A model generated the notes under the pieces. The model saw only the letters and a program-made list of their open reading frames with translations. It ran no database searches and was not told the DNA's origin. Made by a program: the position numbers and the translations under genes. 64,000 nucleotides of DNA. It comes from Massilia oculi (GTDB lineage Bacteria; Pseudomonadota; Gammaproteobacteria; Burkholderiales; Burkholderiaceae_D). Numbering within the stretch: the first letter of the stretch is position 1; every line of letters begins with the position of its first letter. The DNA lies in contig NZ_CP029343.1 of NCBI RefSeq assembly GCF_003143515.1, positions 3,534,001 through 3,598,000 on the forward strand, in the 5' to 3' direction. Shown piece by piece: positions 28,972 to 36,169 of this stretch.

Positions 28972-29967
28972 TCAGTGGGCGTGGCCCTGCAGCGTGCAGT
29001 GGTGATGGATTGTCCCCTGTTCCACCTGCAGCGTGCAATGGTGGATCGCATAGTCCTTGCGCAGCGTGTGCTCGATGGTGTCGAGCACCGCGTCGCCCGG
29101 ATAGCCGCCGGGGATCACCAGGTGGGCGGTGAGCGCGGTCTCGGTCGTGCTCATGGCCCAGATGTGCAGGTCATGCACCTCGGTCACGCCGGGCTGGCCG
29201 GCCAGGAAGGCCTGCACCTTGCCCGGGTCGACATTCGGCGGCACGGCCGCCATCGACAGTTGCACCGACTCGCGCAGCAGCGACCAGGTGCCGATCACGA
29301 TCACCACCACGATCACCAGGCTCACGATCGGATCGATCCAGGTCCAGCCCGAGTACATGATCGCCAGCCCCGAAATCACCACGCCCAGCGACAGCGCGGC
29401 ATCGGCCGCCATGTGCAGGTAGGCGCCGCGGATGTTCAGGTCGCCCTTGCTGCCAGCCAGGAACAACCAGGCCGAGAAGCCATTGATGACGACGCCAATG
29501 GCGGCCACGATAGAGACCGTGGCGCCGGCCACCGGCGCCGGCTCGGCGATGCGCTGCACGGCTTCCCAGGCGATGGCGCCGCAGGCCACCATCAGGAGCA
29601 GGCCGTTGCCCAGCGCCGCCAGGATCGACGAGCCGCGCAGGCCATAGGTATAGCGGCCCTTGGGGGCGCTCTTGGCCAGCAGCGCAGCGCCCCAGGCCAG
29701 CATCAGGCCCAGCACGTCGGACAGGTTGTGGCCGGCGTCGGCCATCAGCGCGGTGGAGTGGGCGATGAAGCCGTAGGTGAACTCGACGATGACGAAGGCC
29801 AGGTTCAGGCCGATCGCCAGTGCGAAGGCGCGGCCGTGGCCGTCGGGCGAGGGCATGTGGTGGTGGTGATGGCCGAAGCCGTGGGAATGGCCATGGTCGT
29901 GACCGTGACCGTGACCGTGATCGTGATCGTGATCGTGTCCATGCTTGTGGTCGTGTGCGTGGTTCAT
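28972..29967 (-). CDS. Cation diffusion facilitator (zinc-type) efflux transporter
   Basis: This 331-residue inner-membrane protein exports divalent metal in exchange for protons. The first 45 residues are extremely histidine-rich (HDHKHGHDHDHDHGHG and more), a likely metal-collecting tail. Six transmembrane helices follow. The transport site is His80/Asp84 in ADAGHNLSD (TM2) and His185/Asp189 in HMAADA (TM5); this HD-HD pattern is the zinc/cadmium type rather than the manganese or cobalt type. A cytoplasmic C-terminal domain with EVHDLHIWAMS ends in another His-rich stretch. The ATG overlaps the stop of the arsR gene (ATGA), so both form one operon controlled by the palindrome at 30306. Confidence 0.94.
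   Translation of the reverse strand: MNHAHDHKHGHDHDHDHGHGHGHDHGHSHGFGHHHHHMPSPDGHGRAFALAIGLNLAFVIVEFTYGFIAHSTALMADAGHNLSDVLGLMLAWGAALLAKSAPKGRYTYGLRGSSILAALGNGLLLMVACGAIAWEAVQRIAEPAPVAGATVSIVAAIGVVINGFSAWLFLAGSKGDLNIRGAYLHMAADAALSLGVVISGLAIMYSGWTWIDPIVSLVIVVVIVIGTWSLLRESVQLSMAAVPPNVDPGKVQAFLAGQPGVTEVHDLHIWAMSTTETALTAHLVIPGGYPGDAVLDTIEHTLRKDYAIHHCTLQVEQGTIHHHCTLQGHAH
29901..29936 (-). repeat. Six tandem hexamers encoding the His-rich tail of the CDF transporter
   Basis: On the plus strand three copies of GACCGT are followed by three copies of GATCGT without interruption. On the coding strand these give alternating His and Asp/Gly codons. Such a hexamer run can expand or contract in frame and change the length of the metal-binding tail. 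Confidence 0.8.
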
Positions 29968-30320
29968 GCGTCCATTCCGTTGGCGGGTTCGGCGATGTGC
30001 TCGAACATGGTGGAGAGCAGGCTGCTGATGTGGGCGTCGGCGGCCGAGTAGAAGACTTGCTTGCCTTGGCGCTCGGCCTTGACGATGCGGGCCGCGCGCA
30101 GCAGGCGCAGGTGGTGGCTCACTAGCGAGCTGGACAGCGCCAGGCCGGCCGCGATCTCGCCCACCGCCGTCGGCTGTGTCAGACAGGCGAGCACGATGCG
30201 CAGCCGGGTCGGGTCGCCCAGCAGGTGGAACAGGTCGGCCAGCTGGCCGATCGCTTCCTCGGGCGGCGGGGCGATGGGCTGGGCGGGTGGATGCGTCGCA
30301 GTCAAGTTTGGCCCTAACAT
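29964..30320 (-). CDS. ArsR/SmtB-family metal-sensing repressor (alpha5 site)
   Basis: The 118-residue winged-helix protein has the ArsR fold: LLGDPTRLRIVLACL, the recognition helix SSSLVSHHLRLLRAARIV, and a wing KAERQGKQVFY. The C-terminal helix carries Asp95, His97, His108 and Glu111; this D-x-H-x10-H-x2-E spacing equals the zinc/cobalt alpha5 site of SmtB and CzrA. No CxC arsenic-type motif is present. It should repress its own operon with the CDF exporter and let go when zinc or a similar metal is high. Its ATG at 30318-30320 lies inside a large palindrome, and no Shine-Dalgarno site precedes it, so the message may be leaderless or nearly so. Confidence 0.93.
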   Translation of the reverse strand: MLGPNLTATHPPAQPIAPPPEEAIGQLADLFHLLGDPTRLRIVLACLTQPTAVGEIAAGLALSSSLVSHHLRLLRAARIVKAERQGKQVFYSAADAHISSLLSTMFEHIAEPANGMDA

Positions 30321-30351
30321 ATGAATAGGTGTTCACATGTTAGGGCCAAAC
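30306..30351. promoter_or_regulatory. 46-bp palindromic operator over the arsR start
   Basis: Perfect 15-bp arms (30306-30320 and 30337-30351, outer ends GTTTGGCCC and GGGCCAAAC) enclose a partly palindromic core ATATGAATAGGTGTTCACAT. The core resembles the imperfect 12-2-12 operators of SmtB/CzrA-type repressors (TGAA..TTCA). The left arm contains the start codon and first five codons of arsR. The right arm begins 28 bases after the end of the M16 gene, read on the minus strand, so a transcript from that gene could also fold here. Confidence 0.75.
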
Positions 30352-30378
30352 AGCCGCAGCGGGCAAGCGCGGTCTCGT

Positions 30379-33225
30379 TCAGTGTTGCTTCTTGTCCAAC
30401 ACCTGCCCGTCGTCGTCGCGGCTCTCGGGCTGGCCCAGCCCGAGTTTCTGCAGCTGCGGCAGGATCTTGCGCCGCTCGCCCACCGCCACCACGACCATCC
30501 GGTCCGGATCGAGGTATTCCCGCGCGACTCGCTGCACGTCTTCGACGCCGACCCGCGCCAACTCCCGCGCCAGATTGTCGTAGTAATCCGGCCCCAGGCC
30601 GTAGACGAACAACTCGGTCAGGCTGGCGCCGATGTCGGCATTGGTCTCGAACTGGCCTGGCAGCGACAGCAATTGGGCGTTGCGCGCCGCGTCGAGTTCG
30701 GCCTGCGATAAAGGCTGCTCCCGCATGGCCGCGATCTCGCGCAGGATCTCGCGCACCGATGCGCCGGTGGCATCCTGCTGCACGCTGGCCTCGACCGAGA
30801 ACGGCGCCGGGGTGCGGTCGTAGTCGAAGTGCGAGTAGATGCCGTAGGTATAGCCCTTGGTTTCGCGCAGATTGTTGTTCAATCGGCTCGAGAACATGCC
30901 GCCCAGCGCGCCGTTCATCACCTGCAGGGCGGGGAAGTCGGGCGTGTCGCGTGCGGGGCCCATGCAGGCCACCTGCAGCGCCGTTTGACCGGCGTCCGGC
31001 TGGTCGACCAGCACCAGGCGCGCCGGCGTGGGCCGGGTCTCGGCCGGCTTCAACCCGGGCGCTTCGGCCGCCGGCCAGGCGCCGAACTGCGCCTCGGCCA
31101 GCGCTTCCAGCTCGGCGCGCGTGATGTCGCCGGTGACTACCAGCGCCGCATTGGACGGCACGTAGTGGCGTTTCCAGAAACCGGCGATGTCCGCGCGCGT
31201 GGTGGCGCGGATCGCGTCTTCGAGTCCCAGCTGGCCATAGGCCTTCGGATGGCCTTCGCCGAACAGGGCGCCGGCCGCCGCCAGCGCCGCCACGGTTTCC
31301 GGATCCTCGCGCTGCTGCGTCAGCGCGCCGAGGCGGTCTTGCCGCTGGCGCTCGATCTCGGCCGCCGGGAAGGACGGGTGCTGGACGATGTCGGCCACCA
31401 CCTCGAGTGCGCGCGCAAAGGTCGCGCGCAGGGCCAGCAGCGACACGGTCGAGACGTCGTCGCTGCTGCCGGCGTCCATGAAGGCGCCCAGCTGCGCGAT
31501 TTCGTCCGCGATCTGCGGCGCGCTGCGGGTTGCCGTGCCTTCTTCCAGCATCTGGGCGGTGAAGCCGGCCAGGCCGGGCAGCTTGACCGGATTGGCCGCG
31601 CCGCCGCTTTTCACCACCAGCTGGCTCGAGACCAGCGGCAGCGCCGGATTGTGGTGGTGGATCACGGTGAGGCCGTTCTTGAGCTTGAAGGTCTCGCCGC
31701 GCGGCAGCGTGACCTTCGGCGTCGGCCCGGCCACGGGCGGCGTCGCGCGCCACGGTTCGGCCTCGTTCAGCGCGATCCGAGGGCCTGGCGGCGGCGCCGT
31801 CTTGGCCGGCTTGGGCGCGCGCGGATCGTCGACCTTCGGCTTGCCGGGCACGCCGGTCACCACGGCGCGCGCCTCCGGCTTGAGCCAGGCCTGCACCGCG
31901 CGCTGGACGGCGGCGGCGTCGATGCGGCGCAGTCGCGCCAGGTCCTTGGCCAGGTAGCCCGGGTCGCCCGTGTACAGGTTGTAGTGGTTGAGCTGCTCGG
32001 CCAGGCCGTCGCCGCCGAGTTTTTCGAGCGACGCCAGCAGGGCCGTCTCCAGGCTGTAGCGGGCGCGTTCGACTTCGCGTTCGCTCGGGCCTTCCTTGCG
32101 CAGCCGTTCCAGCTCGGCGTCGATCGCCGCTTCCAGTTCCTGCGGCGTGTGGCCGGCGCGCGCGGTGACGTCGACCACGAAGGTCGAGCTTAAGGCCAGC
32201 GAGGTCTGGGTGCTCGATACGTCTTGCGCGATCTGGCGCTCGTACACCAGCGCCTTGTACAGGCGGCTCGACTTGCCGCCGCCGAGGATGGTGGCGGCCA
32301 CCGCCAGCTCGGCGTCGCCCGGCTGGTAGGCGGCCGGCGTCAGCCAGCCCATGAACACGCGCGGCAGCTCCACCCGGTCGCGCACCACGACCCGGCGCTC
32401 GGCCGTGATCGGGGGCGTGACCACCCTGGGACGCACGACGTCCGGCCCGCGCCGCAGATTGCCGAAATAGCGCTGCACCAGCTCGCGCGTTCTGCCCTTG
32501 TCGATGTCGCCGGCGATCACCAGGCTGGCGTTGTTGGGGCCATAGTAGTTGGTGAAGAACTCGCGCACGTTCTCCAGTCGCGCGCCCTGGATGTCGGCGT
32601 GCGAGCCGATGATCGAGGCCGCATACGGATGGCCCTTGGGGAACAGCGTTTGCAGCAGCGCTTCCTCGACCAGGCCATACGGCTCGCCCTCGACGGTCTG
32701 GCGCCGTTCGTTGCGCACCACGTCCTGCTGGTTGGTCAAGGCCTGCTGGTCGAGCACGTCCAGCAAAAAGCCCATGCGGTCGGCATGCACCCACAGCGCC
32801 AGTTCGAGCTGGTTGCTCGGCACCGTGTCGTAGTAGCTGGTGCTGTCGAAGCCGGTGCCGCCATTGCTGTCGGTCGCGCCGGCGCCTTCGAGCAGGCGGT
32901 CGGCCTCGCCGCGCGGGATGTGGCGGGTGGCGGCGAACATCATGTGCTCGAACAGGTGGGCGAAGCCGGTCAGGCCGGGCGCCTCGTTGGCCGGGCCAAC
33001 GTGGTACCACAGGTTGACGGCCACGATCGGCAGGCGCTTGTCCTCGACCAGGATCAGTTGCAGGCCGTTGGGCAGCACCGTCTTTTCAAAAGCGATCGAC
33101 GGGATCGGCGCCGACGCCGGCGCAGGAGGCTGGTCCTGGGCCTGGCCGGCCGCGGGAGCGGCGGCCAGCATCAGCGGGACCATCAGCGTGGGAATGTTCA
33201 AATACTCTCCGTAATTCAATGACAA
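30379..33225 (-). CDS. M16-family zinc metallopeptidase, two-domain (pitrilysin type)
   Basis: This 948-residue peptidase has two M16 halves. The N-terminal half carries the inverted zinc motif HxxEH (HLFEH at 90-94) and the downstream glutamate region; the C-terminal half (about 510-930) lacks it and should be the substrate-binding partner, as usual. Before it lies a short hydrophobic segment and AAAPAAGQAQ, which looks like a signal peptide, so the enzyme is probably periplasmic. The start is uncertain: ATG at 33225, a TTG at 33201 just after GGAGAG, and an ATG at 33183 are all in frame. A Pro/Lys-rich linker (about 465-485) joins the halves. Downstream on the same strand are arsR and the CDF gene. 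Confidence 0.9.
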   Translation of the reverse strand: MSLNYGEYLNIPTLMVPLMLAAAPAAGQAQDQPPAPASAPIPSIAFEKTVLPNGLQLILVEDKRLPIVAVNLWYHVGPANEAPGLTGFAHLFEHMMFAATRHIPRGEADRLLEGAGATDSNGGTGFDSTSYYDTVPSNQLELALWVHADRMGFLLDVLDQQALTNQQDVVRNERRQTVEGEPYGLVEEALLQTLFPKGHPYAASIIGSHADIQGARLENVREFFTNYYGPNNASLVIAGDIDKGRTRELVQRYFGNLRRGPDVVRPRVVTPPITAERRVVVRDRVELPRVFMGWLTPAAYQPGDAELAVAATILGGGKSSRLYKALVYERQIAQDVSSTQTSLALSSTFVVDVTARAGHTPQELEAAIDAELERLRKEGPSEREVERARYSLETALLASLEKLGGDGLAEQLNHYNLYTGDPGYLAKDLARLRRIDAAAVQRAVQAWLKPEARAVVTGVPGKPKVDDPRAPKPAKTAPPPGPRIALNEAEPWRATPPVAGPTPKVTLPRGETFKLKNGLTVIHHHNPALPLVSSQLVVKSGGAANPVKLPGLAGFTAQMLEEGTATRSAPQIADEIAQLGAFMDAGSSDDVSTVSLLALRATFARALEVVADIVQHPSFPAAEIERQRQDRLGALTQQREDPETVAALAAAGALFGEGHPKAYGQLGLEDAIRATTRADIAGFWKRHYVPSNAALVVTGDITRAELEALAEAQFGAWPAAEAPGLKPAETRPTPARLVLVDQPDAGQTALQVACMGPARDTPDFPALQVMNGALGGMFSSRLNNNLRETKGYTYGIYSHFDYDRTPAPFSVEASVQQDATGASVREILREIAAMREQPLSQAELDAARNAQLLSLPGQFETNADIGASLTELFVYGLGPDYYDNLARELARVGVEDVQRVAREYLDPDRMVVVAVGERRKILPQLQKLGLGQPESRDDDGQVLDKKQH

Positions 33226-33311
33226 TGCGCTTGCCGCGCTCGAGCGGCGCGCGCCTCGCCATTATCCCGGATACGAAGAAAATTTGTGGCATGGCGCCGC
33301 AGCGCCTTGCG

Positions 33312-33343
33312 CTCTCCCTGCCTCTTACTCTCCCTGCCTCTTA
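33312..33343. repeat. Perfect 16-bp tandem duplication across the cinA stop codon
   Basis: CTCTCCCTGCCTCTTA occurs twice without spacer at 33312-33327 and 33328-33343. The second copy contains the TAA stop of the cinA-like gene (minus strand, 33341-33343); the first copy lies just past the stop. Confidence 0.85.
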
Positions 33344-33823
33344 TTCCACGAAGCGCAGGATGCCGCGCAGCGCGTGGGCGATGGCCTGCTCGCGCACCGC
33401 CTGGCGGTCGCCCTGGAACACCAGGCGTTCGGTGTGGACATGGTCGCCGCGCGCCCAACCGAAGCACACGGTGCCGATCGGCTTGCCGGGCACGGCGCCG
33501 GTCGGGCCGGCGATGCCGGTAGTCGAGACGCCGATGTCGGCATTGCTGTTGGCCACGGCGCCCGCGGCCATCGCGGCGGCCACCTCTTCGCTGACCGCGC
33601 CGAACTGGGCGATCACGGCGTCGGGCACGTCCAGCATCTCGTTCTTGGCCGTGTTCGAATAGGTCACGAAGCCGCAGTCGAACCAGTCGCCCGAGCCGGG
33701 GATGGCGGTGAGCGTATAGGCGATGCCGCCGCCGGTGCAGGATTCGGCGGCGGCCAGCATCAGTTTTCTGGGGCCGATGGTGTCGCTGACTTTCTGGGCA
33801 AGGTCGATGAGTTCGTTCGTCAC
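33341..33823 (-). CDS. pncC: CinA C-terminal-type nicotinamide-nucleotide amidohydrolase
   Basis: The 160-residue protein matches the stand-alone CinA C-terminal/PncC family, which hydrolyses nicotinamide mononucleotide to nicotinate mononucleotide in NAD salvage. Signatures are AAAESCTGGGIAYTLTAIPG with the nucleophilic serine, GFVTYSNTAKNEML, and TTGIAGPTGAVPGKPIGTV. The start is a GTG at 33821-33823 preceded by an AAAGGAG site (complement of 33830-33836), which decides it. The gene is followed 115 bases later by the M16 gene on the same strand. The stop codon lies in a 16-bp tandem duplication. Confidence 0.9.
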   Translation of the reverse strand: MTNELIDLAQKVSDTIGPRKLMLAAAESCTGGGIAYTLTAIPGSGDWFDCGFVTYSNTAKNEMLDVPDAVIAQFGAVSEEVAAAMAAGAVANSNADIGVSTTGIAGPTGAVPGKPIGTVCFGWARGDHVHTERLVFQGDRQAVREQAIAHALRGILRFVE

Positions 33824-34132
33824 GTGGGTCTCCTTTGGAAGCCGCCGGCCGGGCGAGTGCCACGTCGGGAAACCGGTCGGACTGCCTTCATTCTAGCGCG
33901 CTGCGCGGGCGCACGGTGGGCGAACGACAGGTCAACGTTTCAAAAATTGCTACCCAAACCGCAGGCGAACGTTTACAGTGCCAGCCGCATTCTCATCCTG
34001 GCCCGGCGTGATAAATGTTTCGTGCGACACACAGCACAGGCGTGCTGCTATGCTGGGATGACCAATTTCTCGTCTTTGTTAGAACTTTTACATGCCGCGC
34101 ATGCTTTTCCATGAGCGGTCCGTGGAGGAAGC
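33824..34132. other. Intergenic region between pncC and the hybrid kinase
   Basis: No gene is visible in these 309 bases between divergent genes. It holds the ribosome-binding site of the pncC-like gene at the left and a strong GGAGGA site (34124-34129) ahead of the kinase at the right. The sequence from 33940 to 34080 is richer in A and T than its surroundings, as expected for promoters, but no convincing -35/-10 pair stands out. Confidence 0.5.
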
Positions 34133-36169
34133 ATGAGCCGCCAGCGCTCTATCCGCAAGAAGCTGGTGGCGGTGGTGATGACGACTACGTTCGTCGCGCT
34201 GCTGGTCTCGATCGCCGTCGTGATCGCCTATGACCTGCGCAGCTACCATCGCGCCCTGGTGAACGACCTCTCGACCCAGGCCGAACTGGTCGGCCACATG
34301 ACGTCCGCCGCGCTGAGCTTCGACGACCCGCGCCTGGCCAACGAGAACCTGGCCCTGCTGCGCACCAGTCCCCTGGTGCGCGCCGCCGCCATCTACGATG
34401 CGAAAGGCGCGCTGTTCGCCTCCTACGCCGCCCCCGGCGAACCCCGCAATATTTCCCAGCGCCTGGACGCGGCCGTGGTGTCCGGGGACGCCACCGACGA
34501 CCTGGTGGTGCGCCAGCCCATCGTCGAGAATGGCGACACGGTCGGCACCGTCGTGCTGCGCGCCGAGAATCGCCTGCTGGCGCGCACCATCGACTATCTC
34601 GCGATCGCAGCCGGGGTGACCCTGCTGGCGATGGCGATCGCCTATCTCTTGACGCGGCGCCTGGGACGCGTGATCACGGCGCCGATCGTGGCCGTCACCG
34701 AGATCGCGCGCGAGGTGGTGGCCACGCGCGACTATTCGCGCCGCGCGCCGCGCATCGGCGACGACGAGGCGGCCGAGCTGGCCGATTCCTTCAACGCCAT
34801 GCTGACCGAGATCGAGGGCCGCACCCGCGAGCTCGAGGATTCGCACAGCACCACCCTGCGCGAAGCCCAGCAGCGCACGCGCGCGCAGCAGGAAGTGATG
34901 CGCCTGAACGAGCAGCTGGAGCACAGAGTCGACGAGCGCACCCTGCAGCTGGCGCTGGCCAACGCCGAACTGGCCAACGCCAACGAGGAGGCCAGGAGCG
35001 CCAACCAGGCCAAGTCGGCCTTCCTGTCCTCGATGAGCCATGAGCTGCGCACCCCGCTCAACGCGATCCTCGGCTTCGCCCAGATCCTGACCTCCGACAC
35101 GCTGCCATCGACCCTGGAGCAGAAGAAGGAATTCGCGAACCACATTCTCAAGTCGGGCCGCCACCTGCTTACCCTGATCAACGAGATCCTCGACCTGGCC
35201 AAGGTAGAATCGGGCACCATCACGCTGTCGATGGAACCGGTGGCCCTGACCGACATCCTGCTCGAGGTGCGCACCATGATCGAGCCGATCGCCGCCACGC
35301 GCAAGGTGCGGGTGCTGTTCCCGGCGATCGACGGGGCGGTGGTGATGGCCGACCGCACGCGCCTGAAACAGGTGCTGCTCAACCTGTTGTCGAACGCCGT
35401 CAAGTACAACCGCGAGGAGGGCGCGGTGGTGGTCAGCTGCGAGCAGACCGCGCCAGAACGCCTGCGGCTGTCGGTGCAGGACACTGGGCAGGGCTTGAAC
35501 CCGGAGCAGCTGGCCAACCTGTTCCAGCCCTTCAACCGCCTGGGCCAGGAAGCCGGCGCCCAGGAGGGTACCGGCATCGGCCTGGTGGTGACCAAGCGCC
35601 TGGTGGAATTGATGGGCGGCGAGATCGGCGTCACCAGCAGCCCCGGCGTGGGCAGCGTGTTCTGGATCGAGCTGGCCAGCACCACGCCGCTGGCCTCGGC
35701 GCTGCCCGAGGGCGGTCCCGAGGCCGCGAGCGCGCCGAGCGACTTGCCCGACGAGGGCGAGCCGCACCTGGTGCTGTACGTCGAGGACAACCCGGCCAAC
35801 CTGCGCCTGGTGGAAGAAATCGTCGCCTTCCGGCGCGACTTGCGCCTGCTGTCGGCGCCCGACGGCCACCTCGGCCTGCAGCTGGCCAAGGCGCACCTCC
35901 CGGAAGCCATCCTGATGGACCTGAACCTGCCGGGCATGAGCGGCTTCGAGGTGCTGCGCCAGTTGCGCGCCGATCCCGAGACCACCTGGATTCCGGTCAT
36001 CGCGCTGACGGCCAACGCCATGCCGCGCGATATCGAACGCGGCCTGGCGGCGGGCTTCCACCGCTATCTGACCAAGCCGATCGACATCGACAAGTTCACC
36101 GAAGCGATCAACAGCACGCTGGCGAAGCAGCCCGGGACGGGCGGGCCAGGCGAAAGGAAGGCTAGATGA
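34133..36169 (+). CDS. Hybrid sensor histidine kinase with C-terminal receiver
   Basis: This 678-residue membrane kinase has a first helix at about 11-33, a periplasmic sensor region to about 150, a second helix at 154-173, then HAMP (about 174-230), a coiled coil with AQQ and LEHRVDERT repeats, a HisKA domain with phospho-acceptor His303 (SMSHELRTP), an ATPase domain with DTGQGL and GTGIGL, and a receiver domain with Asp596. The input signal is unknown. A GGAGGA site precedes the ATG. Its stop overlaps the ATG of the next gene by four bases (ATGA), so the two proteins are made together; the receiver-headed neighbour is the obvious phosphotransfer partner. Confidence 0.94.
   Translation: MSRQRSIRKKLVAVVMTTTFVALLVSIAVVIAYDLRSYHRALVNDLSTQAELVGHMTSAALSFDDPRLANENLALLRTSPLVRAAAIYDAKGALFASYAAPGEPRNISQRLDAAVVSGDATDDLVVRQPIVENGDTVGTVVLRAENRLLARTIDYLAIAAGVTLLAMAIAYLLTRRLGRVITAPIVAVTEIAREVVATRDYSRRAPRIGDDEAAELADSFNAMLTEIEGRTRELEDSHSTTLREAQQRTRAQQEVMRLNEQLEHRVDERTLQLALANAELANANEEARSANQAKSAFLSSMSHELRTPLNAILGFAQILTSDTLPSTLEQKKEFANHILKSGRHLLTLINEILDLAKVESGTITLSMEPVALTDILLEVRTMIEPIAATRKVRVLFPAIDGAVVMADRTRLKQVLLNLLSNAVKYNREEGAVVVSCEQTAPERLRLSVQDTGQGLNPEQLANLFQPFNRLGQEAGAQEGTGIGLVVTKRLVELMGGEIGVTSSPGVGSVFWIELASTTPLASALPEGGPEAASAPSDLPDEGEPHLVLYVEDNPANLRLVEEIVAFRRDLRLLSAPDGHLGLQLAKAHLPEAILMDLNLPGMSGFEVLRQLRADPETTWIPVIALTANAMPRDIERGLAAGFHRYLTKPIDIDKFTEAINSTLAKQPGTGGPGERKAR

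Noticed and set aside
29901..29936. CRISPR-like short repeats
   Set aside because: The repeats are contiguous hexamers inside a coding sequence and have no spacers.
30337..30711. Plus-strand frame starting MLGPN opposite the M16 gene
   Set aside because: Its start is only the mirror arm of the arsR palindrome, and the rest is the antisense of the peptidase gene.
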